From positions 359,001 through 423,000 of the forward strand of contig JACVTC010000013.1 of assembly GCA_016946835.1 (NCBI GenBank): a stretch of DNA of 64,000 nucleotides, written 5' to 3'. Origin of the DNA: Neocallimastix lanati (nom. inval.). Taxonomy: Eukaryota; Neocallimastigomycota; Neocallimastigomycetes; Neocallimastigales; Neocallimastigaceae. Shown here piece after piece: positions 22,098 through 35,479 of this stretch. A program made the position numbers and the translations under genes. How positions within the stretch are numbered: the first letter of the stretch is position 1; each line of letters opens with the position of its first letter. Below the pieces are notes generated by a model, which made no database searches, was not told the DNA's origin, and saw only the letters and a program-made list of their open reading frames with translations.

Positions 22098-22677
22098 TAT
22101 TTTATTTTTTACAGGATTATTTATAAATATTTCTTTTATTAAAAAAATTTATTAGTAATTTAAGATTTTTTAAAATACTGCGCAAGTATAAAAATGATCA
22201 ATTAATTATTTAGATATTATTATTTAATTGTTTTTAATTTTAATAGTTATATTTTAAATTATTATCCTTTACATCTTTTAAATTATTAATACTTATTTTT
22301 GTATATATATAAAATTATTATTAATTATATATTATAGAACATTTAAAATGTATGATAAAATATATTATTTTTTTAAAGCATTAATTCTAATGAATATTTG
22401 TTATTATATAATGTATATTTATTATATATATGTATATAAATATTTTTCTTTTTTTTAAAAAATTTAATTTTAAATTTATTTATTTATTGTAGTCTTATTT
22501 ATTTATTTTTATTTATATAGTTATTTATTTAAATTATATATATTATTTATTTGTTTTATTATTGGTTTATTTATTTATTAACTTTTTAAAAAATTTTGCG
22601 AAATGAAACTTTTCAGAAAAGAAATTTTATATGTAAATTTTCCGAAAAACTTTCCGAAATGAAAATTTTCGAAACCT
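21427..22677. mobile_element. Non-autonomous Mutator-like (MULE) element
   Basis: The ends are inverted. AAAAGTTTCATTTCGCAAAATTTT near 21459-21482 is the exact complement of 22593-22616, and the outer parts (AGGTTTGAATATTTCG at 21427, CGAAACCT ending 22677) agree in part. The terminal regions are built from repeats of CATTTCGnAAAA. The flanks ATTTTATATTA and ATTTTATGTAA could be an 11-base target duplication with two changes. The interior is A+T-rich with a long T run (about 22060-22095) and no transposase. The same end motifs bound the coding MULE at 55629-58100, so this is probably a deletion derivative that used that transposase. Confidence 0.75.
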
Positions 22678-22719
22678 ATTTTATGTAAAGCTATTATTTA
22701 TTTTTTTTTATATATTAAT

Positions 22720-23760
22720 GGAATAATAAATAATAAATAATAAATAAAAAATAATTGAATAATAAATAATAAATAATTGAATAATAAATAATAAATAATG
22801 GAATAATGGAATAATAAATAATAAATAATAAATAATAAATAATAAATAATAAATAGTAAATAATAAATAATGGAATAATAAATAGTAAATAATAAATAAT
22901 AAATAATGGAATAATAAATAATAAATATAAATAATAAATAATAAATAATAAATAATAAATAATAAATAATAAATAATAAATAATAAATAATAATAAAAAG
23001 AGTATTTATTAATAAATAATTGAATAATAAATAATAAATAATAAATAATAAATAATTGAATAATAAATAATAAATAATAAATAATAAATAATAAATAATA
23101 AATAATAAATAATAAATAATAAATAATAAATAATAAATAATAAATAATAAATAATAAATAATAAATAATAAATAATAAATAATAAATAATAAATAATAAA
23201 TAATAAATAATAAATAATAAACAATAAATAATAAATATTAATAAATATTGAATAAATACAAAAATATCAAATAAATATAAAATTTTTTGAATAGCTTATA
23301 ATAATCTTTGATATAGAGTTTGGTTTATGTTCATTCCAGCACAGCTTTCGTATCTTAAGAATCTGGCACTTTGGAATTATCGAATTGAATTATTGAATTG
23401 AATGATTATTGATAAAAATAATTGAATAATAAATAATTGAATAATAAAAAAGAGTATTTATTAATAAATAATAAATAATGGAATAATAAATAATAAATAA
23501 TAAATAATAATAAATAATAAAAAAGAGTATTTATTAATAAATAATAAATAATAAATAATAAATAATAAATAATAAATAATAAATAATAAATAATAAATAC
23601 TAAATAATAAATAATAAATAATGGAATAATAAATAATAAATAATTGAATAATAAATAATAAATAATAAATAATAAATAATAAATAATGGAATAATAAATA
23701 ATAAAAAAGTAAATAATAAATAATGAAATAATAAATAATAAAATTAAGACATAATTATAT
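22720..23760. repeat. Heptamer minisatellite (TAATAAA)n
   Basis: About 1 kb is made of TAATAAA units with interspersed TGGAATAA and TTGAATAA variants, interrupted near 23240-23400 by a short unique stretch. Twenty-one bases hold three units, so every frame lacking a stop repeats every seven codons; the 71-codon frame at 23009-23224 is such an artefact. Confidence 0.9.
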
Positions 23761-23845
23761 AATAAAACGACATAAAACGAAATAAAATCAATAAAAATAA
23801 GTTAATAGTAAAATAAATAAAACATAATAAAAAAAAAAAATAAAT

Positions 23846-24219
23846 GACAGTTGGGAAACACCTTTATTTATGGCATGCAAAAGTGGAAATGAAAATCTAG
23901 TAAAATATTTAGTTGAACTTAAAGGAGATATAACAATAAAAAATAAAAGGGTGAAACAGCTCTATTTTGTGAATGCTTTTGGGGTAATGAAAAAATAGTA
24001 AAATATTTAGTTGACCAAGGAGTAGATGTTGATAAAGAAAATAATTCTGCTGAAACACCGTTATTATATGCATACAAAAGGGGAAACAAAAAAATAATAA
24101 AGTATTTAGTTGAACAAAGGGCAGATATAAATAAAGTAATTAATTCTCCTGAAATACCATGTTCATATATAGGAATAGGTAGACTTAAAGGAAGAGTATA
24201 TAAAAAAATTTTTAATTAA
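23846..24219 (+). pseudogene. Ankyrin-repeat protein fragment
   Basis: The plus strand encodes about three and a half ankyrin repeats. The first holds TPLFMACKSGNENLVKYLV followed by ELKGD, the second ETALFCECFWGNEKIVKYLV followed by DQGVDVDKE, and the third ETPLLYAYKRGNKKIIKYLV followed by EQRADINK. Each matches the TPLhxAxxxGNxxhVKYLhxxGADhN pattern. The first and second repeats lie in different frames, with a single frameshift near 23950. No start codon precedes them: poly-A and minisatellite sequence adjoin upstream, and the frame ends at TAA at 24217. It is therefore the displaced 3' part of a host ankyrin-repeat gene, probably protein-binding in life, now broken. No promoter or introns are seen. 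Confidence 0.82.
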
Positions 24220-25204
24220 ACTTAAAAATAATATAAATATAGATAAAAAATATAAGAGAATAAAAATAATATAAATAAAGATAAAAAGTATAAGAGAATA
24301 AAGATAAAAAAATATTAGAGAAAAAATGTTATAAAATATATATAAGATTTAAGAATCATTAAAAAAAATAAAACAAACAAACAAACAAATATAAAAGTAA
24401 TAACAATCTTTTTTTTTTTTTTACATTTTTACCACGAAATATTATTAAAGACAACCTTCAGTATTATGAAGTTTATTTAGAATTTTAGGAAAAAAATAGT
24501 ATTTTATATATTAAAGATTATCATAATTCTTTTTTTTTTTTAAAAAAAAAAGAACTTTTATTTGCTGGTCATTTAAATGCTTTAGGTTTATTAATTTCTT
24601 AAGTTATTTCATCAATGTGTTTTCCTCAATTGTATATTCATGGAACAAAAAGCTTTATCATGTAATATATCCATTTCTTTTTAACACAATATTATAATCA
24701 TGTAGGCCTAAGTTAATTGTTACTTAGAATATAATAATTAATTATATAATGAATTTTTAAATTTAAAGTTTTTTTTTTTAGTAAAATTTTATTTTTTAAA
24801 AAAAAATATAGAGAAATTAGTAAATTATATTATTATTTTATTATATTTTAATTTTTTTTCTACTATTATTTTTATTATTACTTATTATTATTATTGTTAC
24901 TTATTTTTATTATTTTTATATATTTTAATTTCTATTTTCCATGTATTGAATGTTAAATATTTTATATTAAAAAACAAAAAATTGTCAGAAACCAAATTTA
25001 TTTCGAATTTAAATAATAAACTCTATAGAAATATTAAATCTGGAATAGTTCGGTCCTATTTTAGATAGTATTCAGTCATACTTTGTTTAACTGTTACTAT
25101 TTCCCCTAATGTTATTGCTTTTTTCTAGATGACCAAAAGAAAGATATATTCTGTCAGTCATTCATTAGTAGATTTTCTAAAAATATTTTTGATAACTCTT
25201 TTTC

Positions 25205-25235
<31 letters not shown>
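24220..25235. other. No intact gene; poly-T runs and low complexity
   Basis: Short coding-like patches occur near 24430-24480 and 24550-24660 on the plus strand, but none exceeds about 30 codons or matches a family I know. There are T runs near 24411, 24530 and 25210-25238. Confidence 0.45.
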
Positions 25236-25238
<3 letters not shown>

Positions 25239-25440
25239 GAAAATCAAGAGTTATTATTAATTAAATAATAATTAGCAAAAAAAATAATAAAAATTAATAG
25301 TAATGTTAATAATTGTCTATTTTAATAAACTCCAAATAAAACAACGATTAAAACATACAAAAAGTATAAAGTATTCTTATTAAAAATTTTGTGTTGAAAT
25401 ATATTTTCTAAATTAATAAAGTGTATTTTTTTATTACACC
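25236..25440. mobile_element. Partial LTR family A
   Basis: AATCAAGAGTTATTATTA, TAATAAACTCC and a terminal TTACAC follow each other in the same order as in the right third of the LTRs at 7284 and 8237. The left part is missing, replaced by a poly-T run. Confidence 0.5.
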
Positions 25441-25559
25441 TAATTTTTATTTTGTAATAATATAAATTTCAAAGAAAAATTATAATACTTACCCTTAACG
25501 ATAATATAATAAATATAAAAAAATTTAATTCTAATGGTAACAATAATATAAATATTAGT

Positions 25560-25806
<247 letters not shown>

Positions 25807-25989
25807 TATAGAAATAAAATAAATAATTAATGCTTATCTTAAAAAATTAGTAAAGTACTTCAATAAAAATGTTAATAATCAATACAATAATTATAAAAAT
25901 AAAAATAAATACATGAACAAAAATGGAATAGAAAAGAAAAATTAATTGATAATGTAATTAATATATTCCAAAGGAAAGATATTAAAAAA

Positions 25990-26034
25990 ATGTACATGCC
26001 TCATTAACTTTGCTGATATCCAAGTGCCCCTAGT

Positions 26035-26070
<36 letters not shown>

Positions 26071-27393
26071 TTATCTTTTTTCAGCGAAGACCCATATATA
26101 TGCCTATTATATTATATTTGTATCACTGGGTATATTCTCTACCACTTCCATTATATTATTATCATATATGTTTGTTAATTCATCGTTTATAGCAATTTTT
26201 TCCATTCCTCACCTTTTAATGAATTAATTCGTTTTTTGGTAAATGGTTGGAATGTTTGTTTTAATATTTAAAATTTTAAATCTTTTATTATTATTAGATT
26301 TTAATTTTTTATATTTTTTCTTATTATTAGATTTTAATTTTTCTTATTATTACTATAATTATTATTATTATTGTTATTGCTATTAATGATACTATAATTA
26401 TTATTATTAGTATTATAAAGGATTCATTAATTGTGAATGAATATTATTACAATTAATATCACTATTACTTTCCCCATTAATTAAAGAATCTTGGAAATTG
26501 ATAATAAAATCAATATAGTTATCACAAAAAAAGTAGTATTAATAGTTCCAAGGCATATCCTCCATAAAATTAACATCTCTATAGATGTGACTATAGAATT
26601 AGTGAAGGAATCAAGAATTTTATATTTATGAGAGTCAGAAGCATAGATTAAGAATATACCAGGTTTAGTATTGTTATGGAACTTGTTTGATTTAAATTTA
26701 TGATTATTTATGGAGAAAAAAACCTTAAGATGAGGAATATCTATAGCTTTATTGAAAAATAATTCATTTAGGAATTTTAATTATTCATACTTTGGTGTAG
26801 GTTTAAATTATAAAGGTAAGCAGCGCAAAGTATGGCGGATTCCCAGAATTAAGAAGGCAGCTGAGCTGAGTTAAGGTAAGGTCGAAGTACCACAATTAAG
26901 AGTTTGGTTCAACCATTCAGGACGAACCATTTTGCTGAAGATAACCAAGGAATGGAGTGAAAAAAAATTTATACCATTATCATCTAGGTAATCTGTTAAG
27001 AGGTTTATTAATATATTTTGTACCATTATCAGATTTAAAAGAAATAGTATTATATGAAGTAGTGTTAAAAGTAAATTTATGAAATTTAATAAATTAATAA
27101 AAGAAATATTTGGGACATTAGATTTAGGTTTGATAAGATAAACCCAAGTTTTTTTTTCTAGAAAAAATCATTGAGAAAAGTAAGATAATAATTGAAATCA
27201 TTATAAGATCTTTCTAGTTTACCAACGACATCAGATCAGAATGAACTAATTCCATAGGTTTAGTGGCATATTAGGAGAGGAATAAAAAAAAAGGTTATTT
27301 TTTATTCCTCTTTTTAAATTTTTTATTTTTTTTTCATTGACGCTAGTTTTGGTCATTATGATTTTTAGTATGCTCAATAACAAAAATCTTTAA

Positions 27394-27433
<40 letters not shown>

Positions 27434-28480
27434 ATGACCTAAACAAGCATGCCATAAATTGAAGTCTATGTTGTATATAAAAATTTTTTGTTATTATATT
27501 AATTATAGGTACTATATCAAACACGAATAAATTTTTATCATTTGAAAAGATATTTGAAATTAGATTTTTTATTTTTGAAAATTTTTAAATGATCTTTGTT
27601 ATTAAAACGTTTCATAATTATAGTACATCCATTTTTTGAGAAACTGAAGGAGTGGATATTAAATTGTTTTGATTATTTGACTTTTAATAAACACATTTGA
27701 CAGTACAAGATCGTTATTTTTTAAATTTTCCATTGTAATACCAACGTTTTTCGATTTTATCTAAATTACCATTTGAATAAATAGTATTTTTATTATTTAC
27801 TTTATTTAAATTATTTAGATTATTAAATTGTTTATATTATTAATTAAATTGATACCAATAATTTATACCATTACCATAGTGATAATTTTTTTTTTGCTAT
27901 ATCCTTAAGAAGAATTTTTTTTTTATTATTAACCATTTTATAATTCTTATTGTTATTATCATCTGATTTATTATTTTCATAAATTAAAATTTTTATTTAC
28001 AACAGTCAGTAGAGTGACCTTTAGTTCCTCATATAAGACAGTAATAATCATTATGAAATTTATTATTAAAATTTTTATAATAATTTTTTTTTATAGTATT
28101 ATTCCTTTTGTCTCTATTTATATTATTGACAATTAAATCATTAATGACTATAGTTCTGGACCTTAAAATTTCTCGGCCTTTTCAATAAAAAATCGTGCCT
28201 TTTGTTTAATTCTTTTATAAGATCATTAAACTTTTCGTATTTATTTATAAATTAGTGGTGAATTAATACAAATTAGGATACATTTTTTAAAGTAAAAAGG
28301 CACATTTTTATTGATTAAAAATCTAAAAAAATAGTTAACCGAATAATTTATTTTATTATTCATCTTAGCAATAATTGACTCTAAATTTAATGAATCATTG
28401 AAAGATTTATCATTTAATTTTGTTGATGAAATTATTATTAATTTTTTTTTTTGATGGTTCATGAGAAATTATTGAACATT
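25990..28480 (-). mobile_element. Old Ty1/copia relic, minus strand
   Basis: Read on the minus strand, the order is: zinc-knuckle-like sequence near 28000, a WHACLGH motif (GAG-pre-integrase) near 27440-27470, an SDNGT integrase motif near 27030, the KVFF to KPGIFLIYA block near 26660-26780, and the start of the reverse transcriptase region near 26150-26240. This is the copia order of integrase before reverse transcriptase. The element is old, with many breaks, and RNase H and recognisable LTRs are missing. A GC-richer patch at 26815-26965 lies within its integrase part. An (ATT)n run interrupts it near 27392-27432. Confidence 0.75.
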
Positions 28481-28947
28481 CCTGATAATAAAGAGGAATA
28501 TTTTGATAATATTAATTTTTTTAAGTATTATGTCTCTTTATTGGAGGAAATGTAGTATATGAAGATCAAAGGAAAAAAAGGTCTTTTTATTAATAATATT
28601 TTTCAATCTTCCGATTTCATATTTTGTGGGTCTTTCGGAATAACTTACTAACGTTATGCTTGTTGTGATTGTGGAATTTTTATACTATGATCAATTATTA
28701 TTATTGTTTTTTGTACCATTAGACCTACTGTTGTCAAGAACGTCAAAATGATAAGGAAAAGAAGAAATTTTGATAATAGATTCAAATGATTATTTTTAAT
28801 CACATGGAGTTATAATAAATGAATGGGGAAGAGTTTGACGCTTTTCATATAGTTTTTTTTAGTATTAATGAAAAAAAAAATTATGTAATTTATTTTCATA
28901 TATTTTTTTTTCAAATAATCTTAATAAATAAAGTTTATTCCTAGTCT

Positions 28948-28983
<36 letters not shown>

Positions 28984-29099
28984 ACAATAATTTAAATTTT
29001 ATAATATTTTTATTTTTATATGAGTTTAATATTTCGTTATTAATAAATATTTATAATATTATTTTATATTTCATTATTATTAAACTTGTATATTATTAT
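28481..29099. other. Region between copia relic and receptor gene
   Basis: Mostly A+T-rich, with an A run at about 28949-28981. It includes the 3' flank of the receptor gene that ends at 29100 on the minus strand. No other gene is seen. Confidence 0.5.
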
Positions 29100-32000
29100 T
29101 TAAATGGTTATTTTTTTTACATTATTCTTTTGATCCATGGATTTACTAATATAAATCCTTTTAAATTTTTTTATATATAAGAAATATAATACAACTATAT
29201 TATTTATAAATGTTCCACATAAACTATAGAAGTCTTGAATAACGACATTAATTTCATCAGATATATTAATGATTTGTATTAAAATTGTAAATAAAACATA
29301 GCTATATATTGGAATTGATAAAGGCTTTTTTTATTTATTTTATTTTATTTTATTTTATTTTTTTTTTTTAAAAAAAATAATATATAGTATATATATAATT
29401 AAAAAAAAAAATAATAAATTAAATTAATTATTTAAAATTATAATAATTATATTATGAAATATAAATATTATTTAAATATTAATTTTATATTTACTTCTTG
29501 AAAATCTTTTTTAACATATCTAATAGTATAGGAAAGATAGGCACCAACAGTAATAACTATCATATTAAATATAATACTAGTATCAATTATGAAAACATTC
29601 AATTCTATTAATTAGCATCTATTTTAATATAAAAAAATATTAATAAAAAAAATTTTATATTATTAATTGATTAATTACCTAATAGTTTTTGATTTAGGAT
29701 AGAAACATTTAGAATATTCTTTAAGATCATTCGTATAAGTTAAAATAGGTTGAAAATCATATACTATTATCCAAATAAAAAGTAATAATATATGAAATAG
29801 TACAATGAATGCAACAGTCATAACCATATATTTCTTGTTGAACTTTGTAATTCTGGTCGTTCGTAAGAATCTTTATAAATTATTTTTTTTTTTAAAAAAT
29901 TTTTAATATTTTAATAAATATAATATTTAAATTTTTAAAAAATATATATATATATAAATATATATTTTTATTTAATATTAATAATACATTTTGTATATTC
30001 TATATGTTTTTACAAGCATGGAGCCAAATGCCAATGAAAAACCCTATTTTTAAACAATAAATATATAATGGTTATTAATAGTTATATTAATTTAAAATGA
30101 ACAGTTTTTTTTTTTTAAAAAAAAATAAAAAAAATTTAATAATATTTTCTCATATTTACAATATTATTAAATAAATACTCCATGATACAACTTTTTCTTG
30201 TTTTTTTTTAAAGGTTAAAATATATATATATATTAAATTAAATAATACTCCTACTAATATAATAATCATAAAATCGAAACTTGCTATTAAAGATCAAATA
30301 TAATAATAAAAATTTGGGTTATTAATATTTTTTTTCTTTCTTTTTTCCTATTTATATTAGAAAATTAATATATTATATAAAATAAGTAAAAATTAAATAT
30401 ATACATGATTTAATTATTGGATTATTTCTATACAAAATAACAGCAATTGTAATTATTATGACTGCTACTATTAAAACTATGGCTATAATTTTTGAAATAA
30501 TGTCAAACTTATTTAATCTTTCTAATTCATAATATTCATTACAATATATTCCCTTGTATCTTTTGTCCACACAATTACAGACATTTAAATTGGCACATAT
30601 ACCTGAGTTACATGATACATCACATTTTGGGGAATAACTTTTATTATTGTTATTATTTTTATTAATATAAATTAATAATAAATCATTATATTTAATAAAT
30701 TTTTTATTTTAAAAAATAAATTTTTAAATTGGTTAGTTTTATAGATATAAAATAATCTAATATTCGTTTATGTTTGATTAAAATACCATGATTTTAAATT
30801 TATATTTAATATATCTTGATAGAGATATTTAGAGGTATCACATTCTTCTATTTTTAAATCAATCTCGAAAGCGTTTTGAAATTTATCATAGATACCTATT
30901 TTTTTTTTTTTTATAAAAATTTCATAAATTATAATAAGCAATATAAAAATAAATAAATAAATAAACAATACATAATATATAATAAATAATAACAATAATA
31001 ACAACAGTAATAATAATAATAATAATACTTTTACCATATGTAATAAAATTTAATAAAAGTTTATATTCACCAGGATTTCCAATTACTATTATAATAATAA
31101 AAAAAAATATAAAATAAAAATAAAATAAAAAGTTAAAATAAAATAAAAATTTAATTTTTTCAGATAATAATATTGAAATTTTTTAAGAATTATTTTATAA
31201 AAATTATATAAATTAATTTTTATTTACTTTTTATTGCTGGTAAGGTACAATGAGTGTCCCAGCAATAAGAAACGGTTTGTCCTTTTAAATAAACATTACT
31301 TTCATCATTTACATGAATATTGAAGAATATAATTCTTTCAAATGACAAATCAATATGTTCAAATGTAAATATATTGCTTTCTATTAAATTATTTAAATAA
31401 AAAACAAAAAAAATAAACATAAAAAAGTAGAAAGAGATTTTAAATTTTAAAAAATTATATTATTTTATAAATTAATTTTTAAAAAAAAAAAAAAAAGGTA
31501 AAATAAAAATATTTTAATATTAAAATTATACTTACCAACATCATAATCATCATACAACTTAACTGTAATAGTTTATTAAATCAGAAAACATAAATATATA
31601 GAGAGAAATTTTTAAAATTATTAATATTTTTTTTTTTTTAAAATTTTTAATTAGATAAATTTATATATAGTAATTTGAATTTTTTAATGATTTTATCATT
31701 ACAATGTATATTATTTGGTATGTCTGAACCAGAAGTTACTGTTATAACTCTATCTGATGGACCATTAATATATTTAATTTTTGTTGGGTTGGTTCCAAAG
31801 GCATTTTTAATTTGTTTTAATTCATCAATATTGGAATAATAGGGTTCACTTAATTTATTAAGACTATAGGAAATTGATCCTTTAAAAAAAAAAAAAAATA
31901 AAAAAAAAAAAAAGTAAATTAAATAATAATATAAAATTTTATATATATATTTTTAACATTTAGATATTTTTAAATAATAAAAAAATGAAAATAATGTTAC

Positions 32001-33310
32001 TATTATTTATTTATTTATTTATTTATTTATATTATTTATTTATATGATTTTTAATTTTTTTTCTAAATTAAAAAATACCATATGGTGATTTATTATCAAT
32101 AAATGTGCAATTATTAAATTTTACAAATAACGGGCTTGAATAGCTAGTACTATATGATATTCCTCCATAATTTGAACCAAAATTATTTTCAAAAGTAGAA
32201 AAATTAAAGTTAACTGAGGAACTAGAATCAATTTCTTTAATATTGATTATACCACCATTATATCCAGAATTATAAAAAAATTTTGAATTGTTTATAGAAT
32301 AATGTCCCAAGTTTTCCTCATTATTAGTATCTATCATAAATATTGACTGAACAAACGAACAATAACTTATCTCACAATTATTTAAAGTTATAAATGTATT
32401 GTTTTTTGATTTAAAACCAATATCTATATTAATAAATATATACAAATTAAATATAAATAATTATCAACTAATTTTTATTTATATATATGCATTTATATTT
32501 TTTCAAATTATCTATATAAATATATCTTTGATATATATATATAGATAAATAGATAGATAGATCTACCTTCTGTTATTGAATCAAATACTGAGTTATTGAT
32601 TGATAATTTTGAATTTAAACCTAATTTTATCATAGAACTACTAACTGATATGTACTTAAATTCTTTATCAAGATAATCATTATACATGTATTCAAACTAT
32701 ATATATATATATTAATGAAAATATCAATTATTTTTATATTTTTTTTTTTTTTTTTTTGAAAAGATTATTTAAATAATAAAATATTATTAATTACAGTTGA
32801 ATTATTAATTGTTATATCAGCATAATCAGCACTTAGTATACCTTCAAGAAATGATACATTACTTATGTGAATGTTATTTAATATGACAATATCTATTATA
32901 TATAATAATGATACATCACATATTCATTATTATGTATATATAAATATTTTAATACATTAATAAAATATTTATAAATATATATATATGAATATATATATTA
33001 TTTTTATAATTAATTATTATATTATATTATTCTATTAATTACTTTTTTCAACGATACTATGACTTTCACTTCTAAATAAAATAAGTTCTCTATTGGTATT
33101 AATATAATTAATTTCAAGATTATTTATTTCCATAGTTGAAGGACTTCCTTGATATATTAAACTTAAAATATTAATTAAGTAACAGGTATGTATTGATAGA
33201 GTTAAACGTACTAATTTAATAATTCAATAAACTATAATAAAAATTTAATTAAAAAATAATTACTATTTTCCGTAACTGTTTATTTCTTCCATAATGATAC
33301 TTAAAGTTAA

Positions 33311-33362
<52 letters not shown>

Positions 33363-35479
33363 AAAGATTAATAAATATTTTATTTCAATTTTGTATATTT
33401 ATATATTTTTAATATTCAATTTTTATAAAAGAAAAAAAAAAAAAAAAGAAAAGAAAATAAGAATTTAAAATATACTCCGAAACGGAAATATCAACGTTTT
33501 TTGATATCCATATAAGAATTGCTGATGGCTTATCTTTTTCATTTTGGATCATTTTTACGAATGTTCCACCTTTTAATATGAAAGTAGCTCCAACTTCTTC
33601 ATCATAAGAAGTAAGTAATAAACCACCTGTATCATGACCTGTTAGAACATTTATTTCTAAAGTTCTTTTATGTATATATATATTGTAATATAATACAATA
33701 TTAATTTTTTAATAATTTAATTTTTATTTTAATAAAAATAAAAAAAAAAAAAAAAAATTAAAAATAATTTAATTTTGAATATATTAATATATTAAACCAT
33801 TTATAATATATATTATTCAATTCGTTAATAATATTTTCTATGAAACTAATAAATACACTATTTCTATTGAAGAACCTTGAGTTAATGTAAACGCACCAAT
33901 TCCATTTCCTCCATAAAGATTATCAGAATAAAAATTTTCCATATATAAATAAGTGTAACCTTCAACACTTTATTAAATAATAATAACAAATTATATTAAT
34001 AAATCTTTTTTATAATTTAAAAAAAAAAAATTTTTTTCTTTTATTTTAAATATAAATAAATAATTTAATAATTAACCTAGCAATAAATCCTTTATGATTA
34101 GAATGCTGAGTAGTTTGTATACCTTGATGCTTACTATTATATATAAAAGCTTTGGTTTTAACATAATAATCAGAAAAGATATATAAAAAACTGCCCTTAT
34201 AATATTTTTTATTAATTAAATTTATAATTATATATATATTATAATAATAATATGATATATAACAATATAATATATGATAATATAATATTTATTGAAAAAA
34301 AAGTGAGAAAAAAAATTTTTTTTTTAAGGAATTGTTAATATACCATATTATGAATTTAGGAAATAAAAGATTATTATTTAAAAATTTGTTTTATATTTTT
34401 ACTCTTTCAGCTGCGGTTGAATTTGAAGCTTCGATATTATCAATATAAAGCATTGGAGAATCTCGAATATCAAAAATTCCACCATTTGTTATTGAATAAT
34501 TATTCTGAAAGTTACAATTATTTATATATGAAATTGATCTTCGAATACGAATAGCCCCTCTTTGTTATTATTATTATTATTAATAGTAGAAATAATAGTG
34601 TTAGTATAATCAGTATTAGTATTGGTATTATTTATTTTTTATTATAATTAACATTTTTTTTGTACAACAATTAAGTATTATTCATAAATAGTAAATTATA
34701 AAATAAATATATATATACATATATATATTTTTTTTTTAATTTCAAGAAATACTTTTTGTGTATTATTACCCTCCATCTCCGTTATATGATCCTCCATTTT
34801 TAAATGTTGAAGATGAAATATTTGATGAAATTGCGTCATATATACTAAGACAATTATTTGAATATTTACCATCAAAATATGAATCAGAGATATCAATTTT
34901 ATTTATATTTCCCCCATTATAATATAAAATGCTCTCTTTACAATTTGAATTTCCATAAAAATTGGAATGTTTTATTGTTACATTTCCATAAAGTTCAATT
35001 CCATTATTGGTAATATCAGTATCTAAATAATATATAAAATTATTCATTTCTATCATTTCATTGTTGGTATTACTACTATCAAATTTCATTGTTCCATGGA
35101 GGACTGAATTATCAAGATTCACATTTTTAATATTATTAAATTTTAAAGAGCCATATAGAGTTACATTTATTAATTTAAATTCTTCAAATGAATTATTTAA
35201 TATAAATTCTTTTGAGATTTCATTAAATCTCAATATTGAACTTTCCTTGGAAATTCCTTGAATACATAATTTTTTTATATTATCTTTATATATTATAATA
35301 TCTTTTGATAATATGATATCATCATTATTATTATTTATATTAATAGTCAATGTATTATCATTACTATTATATAAAATGTCATTTAATTCTTCTTCATTTT
35401 TAATTGAAACTTCAGTAGATTTAATAATAATAAAATGTAATATATACAATATCAAATATTTTAATATTTTTTTAATCAT
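29100..35479 (-). CDS. Class C-type GPCR with beta-helix ectodomain and EGF-like module
   Basis: This is a predicted plasma-membrane receptor of about 1,137 residues in 22 exons: 35479-34770, 34559-34403, 34195-34077, 33967-33857, 33664-33476, 33299-33264, 33161-33043, 32892-32795, 32696-32567, 32423-32079, 31879-31703, 31562-31536, 31380-31228, 31085-31035, 30895-30787, 30637-30405, 30283-30249, 30190-30160, 30043-29988, 29870-29679, 29604-29495, 29324-29100. A signal peptide (ILKYLILYILHFIIIKS) comes first, then about 700 residues of Asn/Ser/Ile-rich short beta-strand repeats (for example NNCTFIDNKSPYG), typical of right-handed beta-helices. Next is SGSDIPNNIHFKLYDDYDV, then an EGF-like module (CDVSCNSGICANLNVCNC to YCNEYY, residues ~845-880). 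Seven hydrophobic helices follow, including GFSLAFGSMLVKTYRIYK and ITVGAYLSYTIRYVKK. Cys before helix 3 (CIMEYLF) and in the loop after helix 4 (YSKCFYPK) fit the conserved class C disulfide. Exon phases agree everywhere except introns 17 and 20. It probably senses extracellular ligands such as plant polysaccharide; that is inference. Confidence 0.87.

Noticed and set aside
23009-23224. 71-codon minus-strand frame repeating a seven-residue unit
   Set aside because: Pure consequence of the TAATAAA heptamer lacking stops in that frame.
22720-23760. Possible CRISPR array
   Set aside because: Repeats are contiguous heptamers without unique spacers, in a eukaryotic context.
26815-26965. GC-richer patch that first looked like a SINE
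   Set aside because: Its minus strand resembles copia integrase coding sequence and it lies in the right place within the copia relic at 25990-28480.
30768-31037. 89-codon frame with a Leu/Ile-rich start, resembling a small membrane protein
   Set aside because: It is an exon of the receptor gene read through its upstream intron; the hydrophobic part is translated intron.
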